A stretch of DNA of 64,000 bases, from the NCBI RefSeq assembly GCF_030317105.1, contig NZ_JASZYG010000005.1:62001-126000 (forward strand), given 5' to 3'. This DNA comes from Variovorax brevis. Lineage in GTDB: Bacteria; Pseudomonadota; Gammaproteobacteria; Burkholderiales; Burkholderiaceae_C. Every line of letters starts with the position of its first letter. The stretch's first letter is position 1. The notes under the pieces are model-generated. The model had not been told where the DNA came from and made no database searches. It saw only the letters and a program-made list of their open reading frames with translations. Shown one piece after another: positions 9,341-17,753 of the stretch. The position numbers were made by a program, and so were the translations under genes.

Positions 9341-10874
9341 AGAGCGTCTCGAGGGTGATGAGCGACACGCCGCGGTCGAGCGCATAGCGCTCGGTGTTCC
9401 GGCGCGCCTTGCCGCGCACGAAGAATGGAATCTTGTGAAGCTCCTTCTCGGCCTCCTGGGCCCATTGCGCGACCACGATGCCTGCGGGTTCAGGCATGGC
9501 CTGCACAGGTGCCTGGCGCGGCGCTGCCGCGCCGCCCAGGTGCGAGGGCGCCGCGTCTTCATGAAACTCCGTGTCGCCGCGGAACATGCCGATGAGGTGC
9601 TCTTCCAGGCCCATCATCAGCGGATGCACCCAAGTGTCGAAGAGCACGTTGGCGCCCTCGAAGCCCATCTGCGGCGAGTAGCGGGCAGGGTAGTCCTGCA
9701 CATGCGTCGGTGCCGAGATCACGGCGCAGGGCAGGCCCAGGCGCTTGGCGATGTGGCGTTCCATCTGCGTGCCGAGCACCAGCTCCGGCTGCAGTTGCGC
9801 GATGGCGGCTTCCACCTCGAGGTAGTCGTCGCTGATGAGCGGCGTGACGTCGTAGAGCTGGGCAGCGTCGCGCACTTCGCGCGCGAACTCGCGGCTGTAG
9901 GTGCCCAGGCCCACAACGGTGAAGCCCATTTCGGTGGACGCGATCCGCGCCGCGGCCACGGCGTGCGTCGCGTCGCCGAAGATGAACACGCGCTTGCCCG
10001 TCAGATAGGTCGAGTCGACCGAACGCGCATACCAGGGTGAGCGCGATGTGGCGTCCAGCAGCGCCTGTTGCGTATCGATGTTGGCGAGCCCAGCCACTTC
10101 GGCGATGAAGTCGCGCGTGGCGCCGGCGCCGATGGGCACGGTTTTCGTCGACGGCTGGCCGAAGCTGCGTTCCAGCCACTGCGCGGTGGAGCGGGCGATT
10201 TCCGGGTACAGCACGACGTTGAAATCCGCTTCGCCCAGTTGGGCGAGATCGTCCGGCGTCGCGCCCAGCGGCGCGACGATGCGGACTTCCACACCCAGGC
10301 TTTCAAGCAGTTGCCGGATCTCACTCACGTCATCGCGATGGCGAAAGCCCAAAGCCGTCGGTCCAAGGATGTTGCAGCACGGCTTGCGACCGGCCCCACG
10401 CAGCGCCCGGGGCGTGCCCGGTGGCGGGATCGACGGCCCGGCCATCGCGCGCACCATCTGGTAGAAAGTTTCGCTCGCTCCCCAGTTTTCCTTGCGCTGG
10501 TACGAAGGGAGTTCCAGCGCCACGACGGGAATGGGTAGCGCGAGGGCCCGCGCCAGGCCGCCCGGATCGTCCTGGATCAGCTCGGCCGTGCACGAGGCTC
10601 CGACCATCATGGCCTTCGGCTTGAAGCGCTCGTAAGCTTCTTGCGCGGCGACCTTGAACAGTTCGGCGGTGTCGCCCCCAAGGTCGCGCGCCTGGAAGGT
10701 GGTGTAGGTCACGGGTGGCCGCCTTGGAAGGCGTTCGATCATCGTGAACAGCAAGTCCGCATAGGTGTCGCCCTGCGGCGAATGCAGCACGTAGTGCACG
10801 TCCTTCATGGCCGTCGCGATGCGCATCGCGCCGACGTGCGGCGGGCCTTCGTAAGTCCAGAGAGTGAGTTGCAT
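9312..10874 (-). CDS. bchB: Light-independent protochlorophyllide reductase subunit B
   Basis: A 520-residue catalytic subunit of dark-operative protochlorophyllide oxidoreductase. The N-terminus MQLTLWTYEGPPHVGAMR is characteristic. Asp36, in HSPQGD, is at the position known to provide the unusual aspartate ligand of the NB cluster in BchB. Conserved cysteine contexts are VGASCTAELIQDD and CCNILGP. The C-terminal region (about residues 465-520) is the light-independent reductase signature domain containing VRGKARRNTERYA. It lies 19 nt after bchN and 29 nt into the bchH start. Confidence 0.96.
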   Translation of the reverse strand: MQLTLWTYEGPPHVGAMRIATAMKDVHYVLHSPQGDTYADLLFTMIERLPRRPPVTYTTFQARDLGGDTAELFKVAAQEAYERFKPKAMMVGASCTAELIQDDPGGLARALALPIPVVALELPSYQRKENWGASETFYQMVRAMAGPSIPPPGTPRALRGAGRKPCCNILGPTALGFRHRDDVSEIRQLLESLGVEVRIVAPLGATPDDLAQLGEADFNVVLYPEIARSTAQWLERSFGQPSTKTVPIGAGATRDFIAEVAGLANIDTQQALLDATSRSPWYARSVDSTYLTGKRVFIFGDATHAVAAARIASTEMGFTVVGLGTYSREFAREVRDAAQLYDVTPLISDDYLEVEAAIAQLQPELVLGTQMERHIAKRLGLPCAVISAPTHVQDYPARYSPQMGFEGANVLFDTWVHPLMMGLEEHLIGMFRGDTEFHEDAAPSHLGGAAAPRQAPVQAMPEPAGIVVAQWAQEAEKELHKIPFFVRGKARRNTERYALDRGVSLITLETLYDAKAHFSH

Positions 10875-10893
10875 GGCGTGCTTCTTCTTGCCC

Positions 10894-12195
10894 CTACGCG
10901 GCCAGGCGCATGCGGCGCACCAGCGGCCGCGTGAAGAGCTCTGCCAGATCAGCCGCCTGCTCGTAGCCCTGGATCGGCGTGAACACCAACTCGATGGACC
11001 ACTTGGTCGTCATGCCTTCGGCCTCCAGCGGATTGGCCAGCCCGAGCCCGCACACCACGATGTCCGGCCGTGCGGCACGGCAGCGGTCGAGTTGGCGCTC
11101 CACGTGCTGGCCTTCGGACAAGGCCGTGCCCGGCGGCAGCATCGCCAGCTCTTGCGTCAAATGCCGGCGGTGCAGGTAGGGCGAGCCGACTTCGCTCAAC
11201 GCCATGCCCAGTTCGCGAGAGAGAAAGCGCGCGATCGGCACTTCGAGCTGGGAATCCGGAAAGAAAAAGACGCGCTTGCCGCAAAGCTGCAGTCGATGGC
11301 GTGCCAGCGTGGCCGTTGCACGGTGCCGCGCCGGCGACGTCACCTCCTCGAAACGGGTGGGCGACACGCCAAAACTCTGTGCCGCTGCCTGCAGCCATAG
11401 CGTCGTGCCCTCCGCACCGAGCGGGAAGGGCGCGGGCAACTGGACGGCACCGCGTTCTTCCAGCGCACGCGCCGTGTCCGCCAGGAAGGGTTGCGCAAGC
11501 AGGAAGCGCGTGTTCGGACCCACGGGAGGCAAGGCATCGGCACGCCGTGGCGGAAGAAAGCGCACCGGCGCAATGCCCAACTGCGCAAAGACGCGCGCGA
11601 ACTGGTCCTCGACCACATCGGCCAATGCGCCAACCACCAGCAGCGACGGTGCCGCAATCGCCTGTTCATCCGGCAGCGCAGGCACCAGCGATGCGAGGCA
11701 TGCATCTTCGCCTTGTGTGAACGTCGTCTCGATGCCGCTGCCGGAATAGCTGAGCACCCGCACACGCGGCGAATAGCTGCCCGAAAGCCGCGCGGCGGCC
11801 CGCGAGAGGTCCAGCTTGATCACTTCCGACGGACACGAGCCGACGAGGAACAGCAGCCGGATGTCGGGGCGCCGCTCCAGCAGCCGGCCGACCACGCGAT
11901 CGAGCTCGGTGTGCACGTCGGCGAGGCCCGCCAGGTCGCGCTCGTCGATGATCGCGGTGGCGAAGCGTGGTTCCGCAAAGATCATGACCCCCGCGGCCGA
12001 CTGGATCAGGTGCGCGCAGGTGCGCGAACCGACCACCAGGAAGAACGCATCCTGTACCTTGCGATGCAGCCAGATGATGCCGGTGAGCCCGCAGAACACT
12101 TCGCGTTGCCCGCGCTCGCGCAACACCGGCGCGTCGTTGCAGCCCGCATCCGTGATGTCGCGGATGGGTATGGCAAGGGGAGTCGGCGAGGCCAT
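10894..12195 (-). CDS. bchN: Light-independent protochlorophyllide reductase subunit N
   Basis: A 433-residue NifD-like subunit. The three cysteines expected to ligate the NB cluster are C35 (REVFCGLTG), C60 (GSRTCAHLIQ) and C121 (VGSCPSEVIK). Their spacing of 25 and 61 residues matches that known for Rhodobacter BchN. It pairs with BchB and receives electrons from BchL. The ATG at 12195 is 5 nt after the bchF stop, so the two are probably co-translated. Confidence 0.96.
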   Translation of the reverse strand: MASPTPLAIPIRDITDAGCNDAPVLRERGQREVFCGLTGIIWLHRKVQDAFFLVVGSRTCAHLIQSAAGVMIFAEPRFATAIIDERDLAGLADVHTELDRVVGRLLERRPDIRLLFLVGSCPSEVIKLDLSRAAARLSGSYSPRVRVLSYSGSGIETTFTQGEDACLASLVPALPDEQAIAAPSLLVVGALADVVEDQFARVFAQLGIAPVRFLPPRRADALPPVGPNTRFLLAQPFLADTARALEERGAVQLPAPFPLGAEGTTLWLQAAAQSFGVSPTRFEEVTSPARHRATATLARHRLQLCGKRVFFFPDSQLEVPIARFLSRELGMALSEVGSPYLHRRHLTQELAMLPPGTALSEGQHVERQLDRCRAARPDIVVCGLGLANPLEAEGMTTKWSIELVFTPIQGYEQAADLAELFTRPLVRRMRLAA

Positions 12196-12200
12196 GGTGC

Positions 12201-12731
12201 TTATGCCAGCGCAGCGTCGGGTTCGCGTGCCGCGTCCAGCCGTGCCGCCCGCAGCTTCAGCACGAACTGGGTCGCATTGATCACGTAGGTCGCATAGGCC
12301 GCGAGCGCCAGGTACATCAGTGCGCGGTCCGACAACGCGCCCGTGACCAGCGCAACGAGGTAGGCGGTGTGCAGCGCCAGCACCAGCATGCTGAACACGT
12401 CTTCCCAATAGAAAGCGGGCGCAAAGAGGTACTTGCCGAAGACCACCTTCTCCCAGATGGAGCCGGTGACCATGATGGCGTAGAGCGCAAGCGTCTTCAC
12501 CACCACCGAGAGCGTCGCCGCACCGTGTCCCTCGCCGGTCGCCAGGTAGCGCAGCACCAGCACGAGGCTCACCGCGAAGATCAGGAACTGGACCGGTGCC
12601 AGCACCCCCTGCACCAGCGTCCACTTCGTCGCATCGCGGCGCACCCGCTCCTCGGGCGTGTAGAGCGGGCGTGGCCGGCGCGCCCGCTGCGCGCTCCGGT
12701 CGCCCGACCAACTCATTGGCGTACTGCTCAT
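12201..12731 (-). CDS. bchF: 2-vinyl bacteriochlorophyllide hydratase BchF
   Basis: A 176-residue membrane protein with several hydrophobic helices, including PVQFLIFAVSLVLVLRYL and a segment around SIWEKVVFGKYLFAPAFYWED that is highly conserved in BchF. It hydrates the C3 vinyl group on the way to bacteriochlorophyll a. It is the first gene of the leftward operon. The ATG at 12731 starts only 8 nt after a -10-like hexamer and has no Shine-Dalgarno sequence, so the mRNA may be leaderless. An ATG 15 nt downstream also lacks a ribosome site. A TTG upstream at 12767 would lie within the operator and is rejected. Confidence 0.93.
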   Translation of the reverse strand: MSSTPMSWSGDRSAQRARRPRPLYTPEERVRRDATKWTLVQGVLAPVQFLIFAVSLVLVLRYLATGEGHGAATLSVVVKTLALYAIMVTGSIWEKVVFGKYLFAPAFYWEDVFSMLVLALHTAYLVALVTGALSDRALMYLALAAYATYVINATQFVLKLRAARLDAAREPDAALA

Positions 12732-12738
12732 GGCGCCC

Positions 12739-12767
12739 AATCTAGATCGACGCGCCGGAAGTGTCAA
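12739..12767 (-). promoter_or_regulatory. Putative sigma70 promoter of the bchF operon
   Basis: On the minus strand TTGACA (12767-12762) is followed by a 17-nt spacer and TAGATT (12744-12739). The -35 is a perfect consensus and the -10 matches four of six bases. The bchF ATG lies 8 nt after the -10, which puts the expected transcription start at or next to the start codon. The -35 is inside the PpsR-like site. Confidence 0.6.
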
Positions 12768-12795
12768 CTAGGATGGACGTAAATATAAATTGACA
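12762..12795. promoter_or_regulatory. Two abutting PpsR/CrtJ-type operators in the bchF/aerR divergent promoter
   Basis: Site 1 (12762-12779) reads TGT-N12-ACG and site 2 (12778-12795) reads CGT-N12-ACA. Each differs by one base from the known PpsR/CrtJ palindrome TGT-N12-ACA. They share a central ACGT, and the 34-bp block is bounded by TGTCAA and TTGACA. Those outer arms are also the -35 elements of the leftward bchF and rightward aerR promoters. A repressor bound here would block both. PpsR is encoded about 1.3 kb away. Binding is inferred from the pattern only. Confidence 0.65.
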
Positions 12796-12818
12796 GTCTT
12801 CGGGTGCAGGACGATCAT
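12790..12818 (+). promoter_or_regulatory. Putative promoter of the aerR-ppsR operon
   Basis: A perfect TTGACA (12790-12795), a 17-nt spacer and GATCAT (12813-12818, four of six matches to TATAAT). The -35 forms the outer arm of the double PpsR-like operator. Transcription from here would give a leader of roughly 300 nt before the aerR ATG at 13121. The leader region 12819-13120 contains open frames but no gene that I can support. Confidence 0.5.
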
Positions 12819-13120
12819 TCGGCCCGAACCGGGTTTGTCGACATCCACACCTTGCCATGCAGGATCCGAAGGACACTGGCGCCCCTGGGGGCACGGGCCA
12901 AAGCGACGGGCCAGACGATCCGCGGCCGAGCAACGTGTGGCCGCTTTTCGGGCAGCGAAAGCACAGCGCCCCGCGTTCGTCAATCGATCCGAAAATAGAT
13001 GATTCACGGGTCGACAGCGGCCGTTTCGTGGTTCATGATCCGGTCGCCACCCGGACAGCAAATACACAGGCTTCGAGCAGCAGAAGTTCCGGGACGCAAG
13101 GCCCCACAAGGAGACAATCC

Positions 13121-14038
13121 ATGCCCAGATTGGCGCGCGAAGCGTTGGATCCAAATGGTTTGAATCAACAGCCTCTCGAGGCTGACATCTGGGCCCCTCC
13201 GCCACGCTCCGCACCCATCGACCGGGATTGCGCCCCCCACGACCGCCACGCTGTCGAACGGCGCCAGTCGGCACTGGCAAGAACGCTCGAACTGGACATC
13301 ATTCCCCGGCTGGTCAGGTTCCACCGCGCCGTGCCCGCGTCGCCCGCGCCGGACGAAGCGATCCAGGCGGCGCCCAGCGCGCAAGACATCGAGGATTTCG
13401 TCCAGCTGGTGCTGGCGCGGGATGCAGCCCCCTCCCAGGCCTTTGTCGACGTTCTTGCGCAGCACGGCACGGGGGTCGAATCGATCTATCTCGATCTGTT
13501 GGCGCCCGCAGCTCAGCACCTGAACTACCTGTGGACGCAGGACCTGTGCGAGTTCACCCAAGTGACGCTCGGCCTTGCGCGGCTGCAGCGGCTGGCGCAC
13601 GAACTGAGCCCGGGCCTGTCGGGCGACCGGCCGTTCCGCGGCAACGCGCGGCGGGTGCTGCTGCTGCCGGTGCGCGGCGAACAGCCCACGCCGGGCCTGG
13701 CGATCACGGCCGAGTTCTTCCACCACGCGGGCTGGGAGGTCGAGTGCGGTGGCGGCCCATCGCATGTGGACGCCGCCGACATCGTGCGCACCGAATGGTT
13801 CGACATCCTCGGGCTGTGCGCCGGCAGCGAGACGAAACTGGAGAACCTGCGCGGGTGCATCCATGACGTGCGCGTCGCGTCGCGCAACAGGCGAATCGGC
13901 GTCCTGGTGGGCGGGCCGATCTTCGTGGGCCACGCCGAACGTGTAAAGTTCGTCGGCGCCGATGCGTGCGGGCTCGATGGAAAACTGGCGCCTGCCCAAG
14001 CCGAGAGGCTGGTCGCATTGCGCACACCCAGTCATTGA
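13121..14038 (+). CDS. aerR: AerR/PpaA-like cobalamin-binding antirepressor
   Basis: A 305-residue protein. A helical region at about residues 45-165 precedes a B12-binding-type alpha/beta fold (about 185-305) that contains RRVLLLPVRGEQPTPGLAIT, AEFFHHAGWEVE and IGVLVGGPIFVG. AerR/PpaA proteins bind cobalamin and modulate PpsR/CrtJ in purple bacteria. The start is fixed by AAGGAG 7 nt upstream of ATG 13121. The frame stays open for 88 codons further upstream (to an ATG at 12857), but that part is low-complexity and lacks a ribosome site. It is followed by ppsR after 61 nt. The B12 role is family knowledge, not shown here. Confidence 0.87.
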   Translation: MPRLAREALDPNGLNQQPLEADIWAPPPRSAPIDRDCAPHDRHAVERRQSALARTLELDIIPRLVRFHRAVPASPAPDEAIQAAPSAQDIEDFVQLVLARDAAPSQAFVDVLAQHGTGVESIYLDLLAPAAQHLNYLWTQDLCEFTQVTLGLARLQRLAHELSPGLSGDRPFRGNARRVLLLPVRGEQPTPGLAITAEFFHHAGWEVECGGGPSHVDAADIVRTEWFDILGLCAGSETKLENLRGCIHDVRVASRNRRIGVLVGGPIFVGHAERVKFVGADACGLDGKLAPAQAERLVALRTPSH

Positions 14039-14099
14039 AGACCCAGCGAGACCAAGAAAGCCTGCTTTTGATGAACCATGCGAGAACTGCTCTGCGGCC

Positions 14100-15551
14100 A
14101 TGAAGAGTTTTGCAGCTCCCGCCAAGCACTTGAATGACCTCGATGCCGGCACCGTCGGCCAGTTGATCGCCGCAGCGGCAGACCTCGTGCTCGTCCTCGA
14201 CGCGGACGGCGTCATTCGCGATCTCGCCCTGGGTAACACGGGCCTGGACGGCGAAGGCTTCGAGGAATGGATCGGCAAATCCTGGCTCCAGACCGTGGGC
14301 AAGGAATCTCGTGCCAAGGCCGAGGCGGTCCTGGGCAACGCCGAAGCGGGCGGCGCGTTCGAGTGGAAGCAGCTCACGCATCGCACCGAGCAGGGCAAGG
14401 ACATGCCGCTGGCCTGTGCGGCGATCAAGTTGCGCGACACCGCACGCTACCGCACCGTCGGCCGCACGGTCGTCTTCAGCCGCGACTTGCGCGGCATGAC
14501 GGCTTTGCAGCAAAGCGTGGTCGATGCGCAGCAGGAATCGCTGCACGACCAATGGAAGGTGCGTGATGCCCAGTCGCGCTACCGGCAGCTTTTCCAGAAC
14601 GTCTCGGACGCGGTGCTGGTCATCGATGCGGCCACCCAGAAAATCGTCGAGGCGAACCCTGCGTCGGTTCAGCTTTTTGGCGACAACGTCCGCAAGCTGG
14701 TGGGCGCGACCTTTCCCACTGGCCTGGATGCACGCAGCACCAGCGCCGTGCAGTCGATGCTGGTTGCCCTGCGATCGGCGGGGCGGGCGGACGACATCCG
14801 TGCACATGTGGCCGACGGCGGCGGTGAGGTCATGGTCTCGGGCTCCGTCTTTCGACAGGAGAACGGCATGCTGCTGGTCGTGCGCCTCTGGCGCGTGGCG
14901 ACGGGCATGGCGGCGGGCGTGGCCGCGCCCGACCGCGCCAGTGCCAACGCGGTGTTGCTCAAGCTGGTGCAGGGTGCGCCCGACGGCGTGGTCGTCACCG
15001 ACATCAACGGCCAGATCGTCTCGGCCAACAACGCCTTCGTCGAGATGGTGCAACTGGCCAATGACGAGCAGGTGCGTGGCGAATCGCTCGGGCGCTGGGT
15101 GGGACGCACGGGCGTCGAGTTGAGCGTGCTGATTTCCACGCTGCGCCAGCGCGAGTCGCTGCGCTTGTTCCCGACGAGCTTGCGCTCTGAACACGGCATG
15201 GTGACCGACGTTGAAATTTCCGCGGCGCTTGCCCGCGATGGCGACCAGCCCTACCTGGGCTTCACCATCCGCGACGTGAGTCGCCGCCCGAGCACCGACA
15301 TGCGTGCCGCGAAGGAATTGCCGCGCTCGGCCAGTCAGCTGTCCGAACTGGTGGGTCGCGTGCCGATGAAGGACATCGTCGGCGAGACAACCGATCTGAT
15401 CGAGCAGTTGTGCATCGAGGCCGCGCTCGACCTCACGCGCGACAACCGCGCGGCGGCCGCCGAAATGCTCGGCATGTCGCGGCAAAGCCTCTACGTGAAG
15501 CTCAGGCGTTACGGGCTCGGCGAGCTCGCACCTGAGATCGAAAAGCAGTAG
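14100..15551 (+). CDS. ppsR: Photosynthesis repressor PpsR/CrtJ
   Basis: A 483-residue regulator with PAS domains at about residues 16-130, 160-255 and 280-390, a linker, and a C-terminal Fis-type helix-turn-helix (about 425-475; TRDNRAAAAEMLGMSRQSLY). It represses bch, crt and puc promoters under aerobic or high-light conditions. Only two cysteines are present: C106 in the first PAS domain and C438 in the HTH. The HTH cysteine matches the redox-active position in Rhodobacter, but the middle cysteine of that pair is absent. The ATG at 14100 gives the normal N-terminus; an in-frame extension from 13962 would overlap aerR. Confidence 0.93.
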   Translation: MKSFAAPAKHLNDLDAGTVGQLIAAAADLVLVLDADGVIRDLALGNTGLDGEGFEEWIGKSWLQTVGKESRAKAEAVLGNAEAGGAFEWKQLTHRTEQGKDMPLACAAIKLRDTARYRTVGRTVVFSRDLRGMTALQQSVVDAQQESLHDQWKVRDAQSRYRQLFQNVSDAVLVIDAATQKIVEANPASVQLFGDNVRKLVGATFPTGLDARSTSAVQSMLVALRSAGRADDIRAHVADGGGEVMVSGSVFRQENGMLLVVRLWRVATGMAAGVAAPDRASANAVLLKLVQGAPDGVVVTDINGQIVSANNAFVEMVQLANDEQVRGESLGRWVGRTGVELSVLISTLRQRESLRLFPTSLRSEHGMVTDVEISAALARDGDQPYLGFTIRDVSRRPSTDMRAAKELPRSASQLSELVGRVPMKDIVGETTDLIEQLCIEAALDLTRDNRAAAAEMLGMSRQSLYVKLRRYGLGELAPEIEKQ

Positions 15552-15586
15552 CAGCTGGTCGGGGGCGGGCCTGGGGCGGCTCGCAG

Positions 15587-15604
15587 TGTAAATCTAGGTT
15601 GACA
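15587..15604. promoter_or_regulatory. Exact TGT-N12-ACA PpsR/CrtJ-type operator upstream of bchG
   Basis: The 18-bp site TGTAAATCTAGGTTGACA matches the TGT-N12-ACA consensus exactly. It ends in TTGACA (15599-15604), which can serve as the bchG -35. A weak -10 (CAAACT, 15623-15628) follows after 18 nt. The bchG ATG begins 7 nt beyond that, and no Shine-Dalgarno sequence is visible, suggesting a leaderless start like that of bchF. Confidence 0.7.
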
Positions 15605-15634
15605 TGAAGGTTTGTCACATCGCAAACTCGCGAC

Positions 15635-16519
15635 ATGTCACGCCCAGACCTGCCGGCTGTCGCTGAACTGCTCAAGCCGATCACCTGGTTCCCGCCGATG
15701 TGGGCTTTTACCTGCGGCGTCGTGGCTTCGGGCGTCGCCATGCAGGGCAACTGGATGCTGGCCTTGCTGGGCATCGTGCTGGCAGGGCCGCTGGTGTGCG
15801 CGAGCAGCCAGGCGACGAACGACTGGTTCGATCGCCACGTCGACGCCATCAACGAACCGCAGCGGCCCATTCCATCGGGGCGCATGCCCGGCAAGTGGGG
15901 CTTGTACATCGCGATGCTCTGGACCTTGCTGTCGCTCGCGTGGGCCAGCTTCCTCGGGCGCTGGGCTTTCGGCGCCGCCGTTGTCGGCCTGGCGCTGGCA
16001 TGGGCCTACAGCGCGCCGCCCCTGCGCCTGAAGGAGAACGGCTGGTGGGGCAACGCTGCCTGCGGCCTGTGCTACGAAGGCCTGGCGTGGATCACGGGCG
16101 CGGCCGTGATGGCGGGCGGCGAGATGCCGTCGGGCCGGACGCTGGTGCTGGCATTGCTCTTCAGCATCGGCGCGCACGGGATCATGACGCTCAACGATTT
16201 CAAGGCCATCGAAGGCGACCGCCGCATGGGCGTGCGTTCCTTGCCGGTGCAGCTCGGTGCACAGCGCGCGGCGCGCGTGGCCTGCTGGTTCATGGCCGTG
16301 CCGCAAGTCGTCGTCGTGCTGCTGCTGGCGCTGTGGGACTGCCCAGGCGCCGCGTTGGCCGTTGCCTTGCTGCTCCTGCTGCAACTGGCGCTGATGGACC
16401 ACTACCTTGAAAGCGTGAGCGCGCGCGCGATCTGGTACAGCGGCTTTGGCGTGCCGGTGTTCGTGAGTGCCATGATGGTGAGTGCCTTTGCATTGCGCAA
16501 CATCGGCGGCGCCTCCTGA
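15635..16519 (+). CDS. bchG: Bacteriochlorophyll synthase BchG
   Basis: A 294-residue polyprenyltransferase of the UbiA superfamily with about eight or nine membrane helices. The prenyl-diphosphate/Mg2+ motif NDWFDRHVDAINEPQRP is at about residues 62-78, and a second motif, NDFKAIEGDRRMG, is at about 187-199. It esterifies bacteriochlorophyllide a with geranylgeranyl or phytyl diphosphate. It begins the bchG-bchP-tspO group, immediately downstream of a PpsR-type operator. Confidence 0.95.
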   Translation: MSRPDLPAVAELLKPITWFPPMWAFTCGVVASGVAMQGNWMLALLGIVLAGPLVCASSQATNDWFDRHVDAINEPQRPIPSGRMPGKWGLYIAMLWTLLSLAWASFLGRWAFGAAVVGLALAWAYSAPPLRLKENGWWGNAACGLCYEGLAWITGAAVMAGGEMPSGRTLVLALLFSIGAHGIMTLNDFKAIEGDRRMGVRSLPVQLGAQRAARVACWFMAVPQVVVVLLLALWDCPGAALAVALLLLLQLALMDHYLESVSARAIWYSGFGVPVFVSAMMVSAFALRNIGGAS

Positions 16520-16544
16520 CCTTTGGAGAAGCGAGGTGACAACC

Positions 16545-17753
16545 ATGCAATCGCCATGCGAGACCTGGGACGTGGTCATCGTCGGTGGTGGGCCTGCCGG
16601 GGCGACCGCGGCAAACGAACTCGCCGCGCGCGGGCGATCGGTCTTGCTGCTCGATCGCGCTGGCAGAACCAAGCCGTGCGGCGGTGCCATTCCGCCGCGA
16701 CTCATCAAGGACTATGAAATTCCCGATCACTTGCTGGTGGCCAAGGCGCGTTGCGCACGCATGGTCGCGCCGAGCGACAAGCATGTGGACATACCGATCG
16801 ACAACGGCTTCGTCGGCATGGTGGAGCGCGAGCATTTCGACGAATGGCTGCGCGAGCGTGCGGCGCAGAGCGGCGCCGTTCGGCGCACCGGCAGCTTCGA
16901 GCGGCTTTCGCGCGACGACGACGGCGCGAGCGTCGTGCACTACCTGACGCGTCCCGAGGGGCGCAAGGGCGAACCCGTGCCCACCAGCGTGCGCGCACGC
17001 AGCGTGATCGGTGCCGACGGCGCGCGCTCGCGTGTCGCGGCGCAGGCCATTCCTGGTGCAAAGGAGACGCGCTGCGTGTTCGCCTATCACGAGATCCTGA
17101 GGGTGCCGGCCAATCAACCCGTGGGCTACGACGGCTCGCGTTGCGATGTGTTCTACCAGGGCGCGGTGTCGCCGGACTTCTACGGCTGGGTGTTCCCGCA
17201 TGGCGATACGCTCAGTATCGGCACGGGCAGCGCTGACAAGGGCTTTTCCTTGCGTAGCGCGGTCGGTGGCCTGCGCGCCGCGGCAGGGCTGGCCGGTTTC
17301 GAGACGCTGCGGCGCGAAGGTGCGCCGCTGCCGATGAAGCCCTTGCGACGCTGGGACAACGGCCGCGACGTTGTTCTTGCGGGCGACGCGGCCGGCGTGG
17401 TGGCGCCGGCGTCAGGTGAGGGCATCTACTACGCCATGGTGGGCGGAAGCCTTGCAGCCCAGGCTGTCGCGCAATTGCTCGAGACCGGCGACGCGCGCTG
17501 CCTGCGCCATGCGCGCAAGCAATTCATGCGCGCGCATGGCACGGTCTTCCGGGTGCTCGGCATCATGCAGTGGTTCTGGTATTGCACCGATCGCCGGCGC
17601 GAGCGCTTCGTCAAGATCTGCGAGGACCGCGACGTGCAGCAACTCACCTTTGAGTCGTACATGAACAAGGAACTCGCCCGCAAGAAGCCGATGGCCCACG
17701 TGCGGATCTTCTTCAAGGACATGGCGCATCTGTTCGGCATGGCACGGGTATGA
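16545..17753 (+). CDS. bchP: Geranylgeranyl reductase BchP
   Basis: A 402-residue FAD-dependent reductase. The Rossmann motif VVIVGGGPAGATAANELA is at about residues 9-26, and the second FAD motif VVLAGDAAGVVAPASGEGI is near residue 275-293. PCGGAIPPRLIKDY is typical of the BchP/ChlP group. It reduces the geranylgeranyl side chain to phytyl. GAGGTGA lies 6 nt before the ATG at 16545. The stop overlaps the tspO start by 4 nt. Confidence 0.95.
   Translation: MQSPCETWDVVIVGGGPAGATAANELAARGRSVLLLDRAGRTKPCGGAIPPRLIKDYEIPDHLLVAKARCARMVAPSDKHVDIPIDNGFVGMVEREHFDEWLRERAAQSGAVRRTGSFERLSRDDDGASVVHYLTRPEGRKGEPVPTSVRARSVIGADGARSRVAAQAIPGAKETRCVFAYHEILRVPANQPVGYDGSRCDVFYQGAVSPDFYGWVFPHGDTLSIGTGSADKGFSLRSAVGGLRAAAGLAGFETLRREGAPLPMKPLRRWDNGRDVVLAGDAAGVVAPASGEGIYYAMVGGSLAAQAVAQLLETGDARCLRHARKQFMRAHGTVFRVLGIMQWFWYCTDRRRERFVKICEDRDVQQLTFESYMNKELARKKPMAHVRIFFKDMAHLFGMARV

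Noticed and set aside
12857..13120. An 88-residue N-terminal extension of AerR
   Set aside because: Low-complexity sequence without a ribosome site at the upstream ATG, while ATG 13121 has an ideal one.
15612..15638. A second TGT...ACA pair just after the bchG PpsR box
   Set aside because: The spacing is 17, not 12, and it overlaps the bchG start codon, so it does not fit the known operator geometry.
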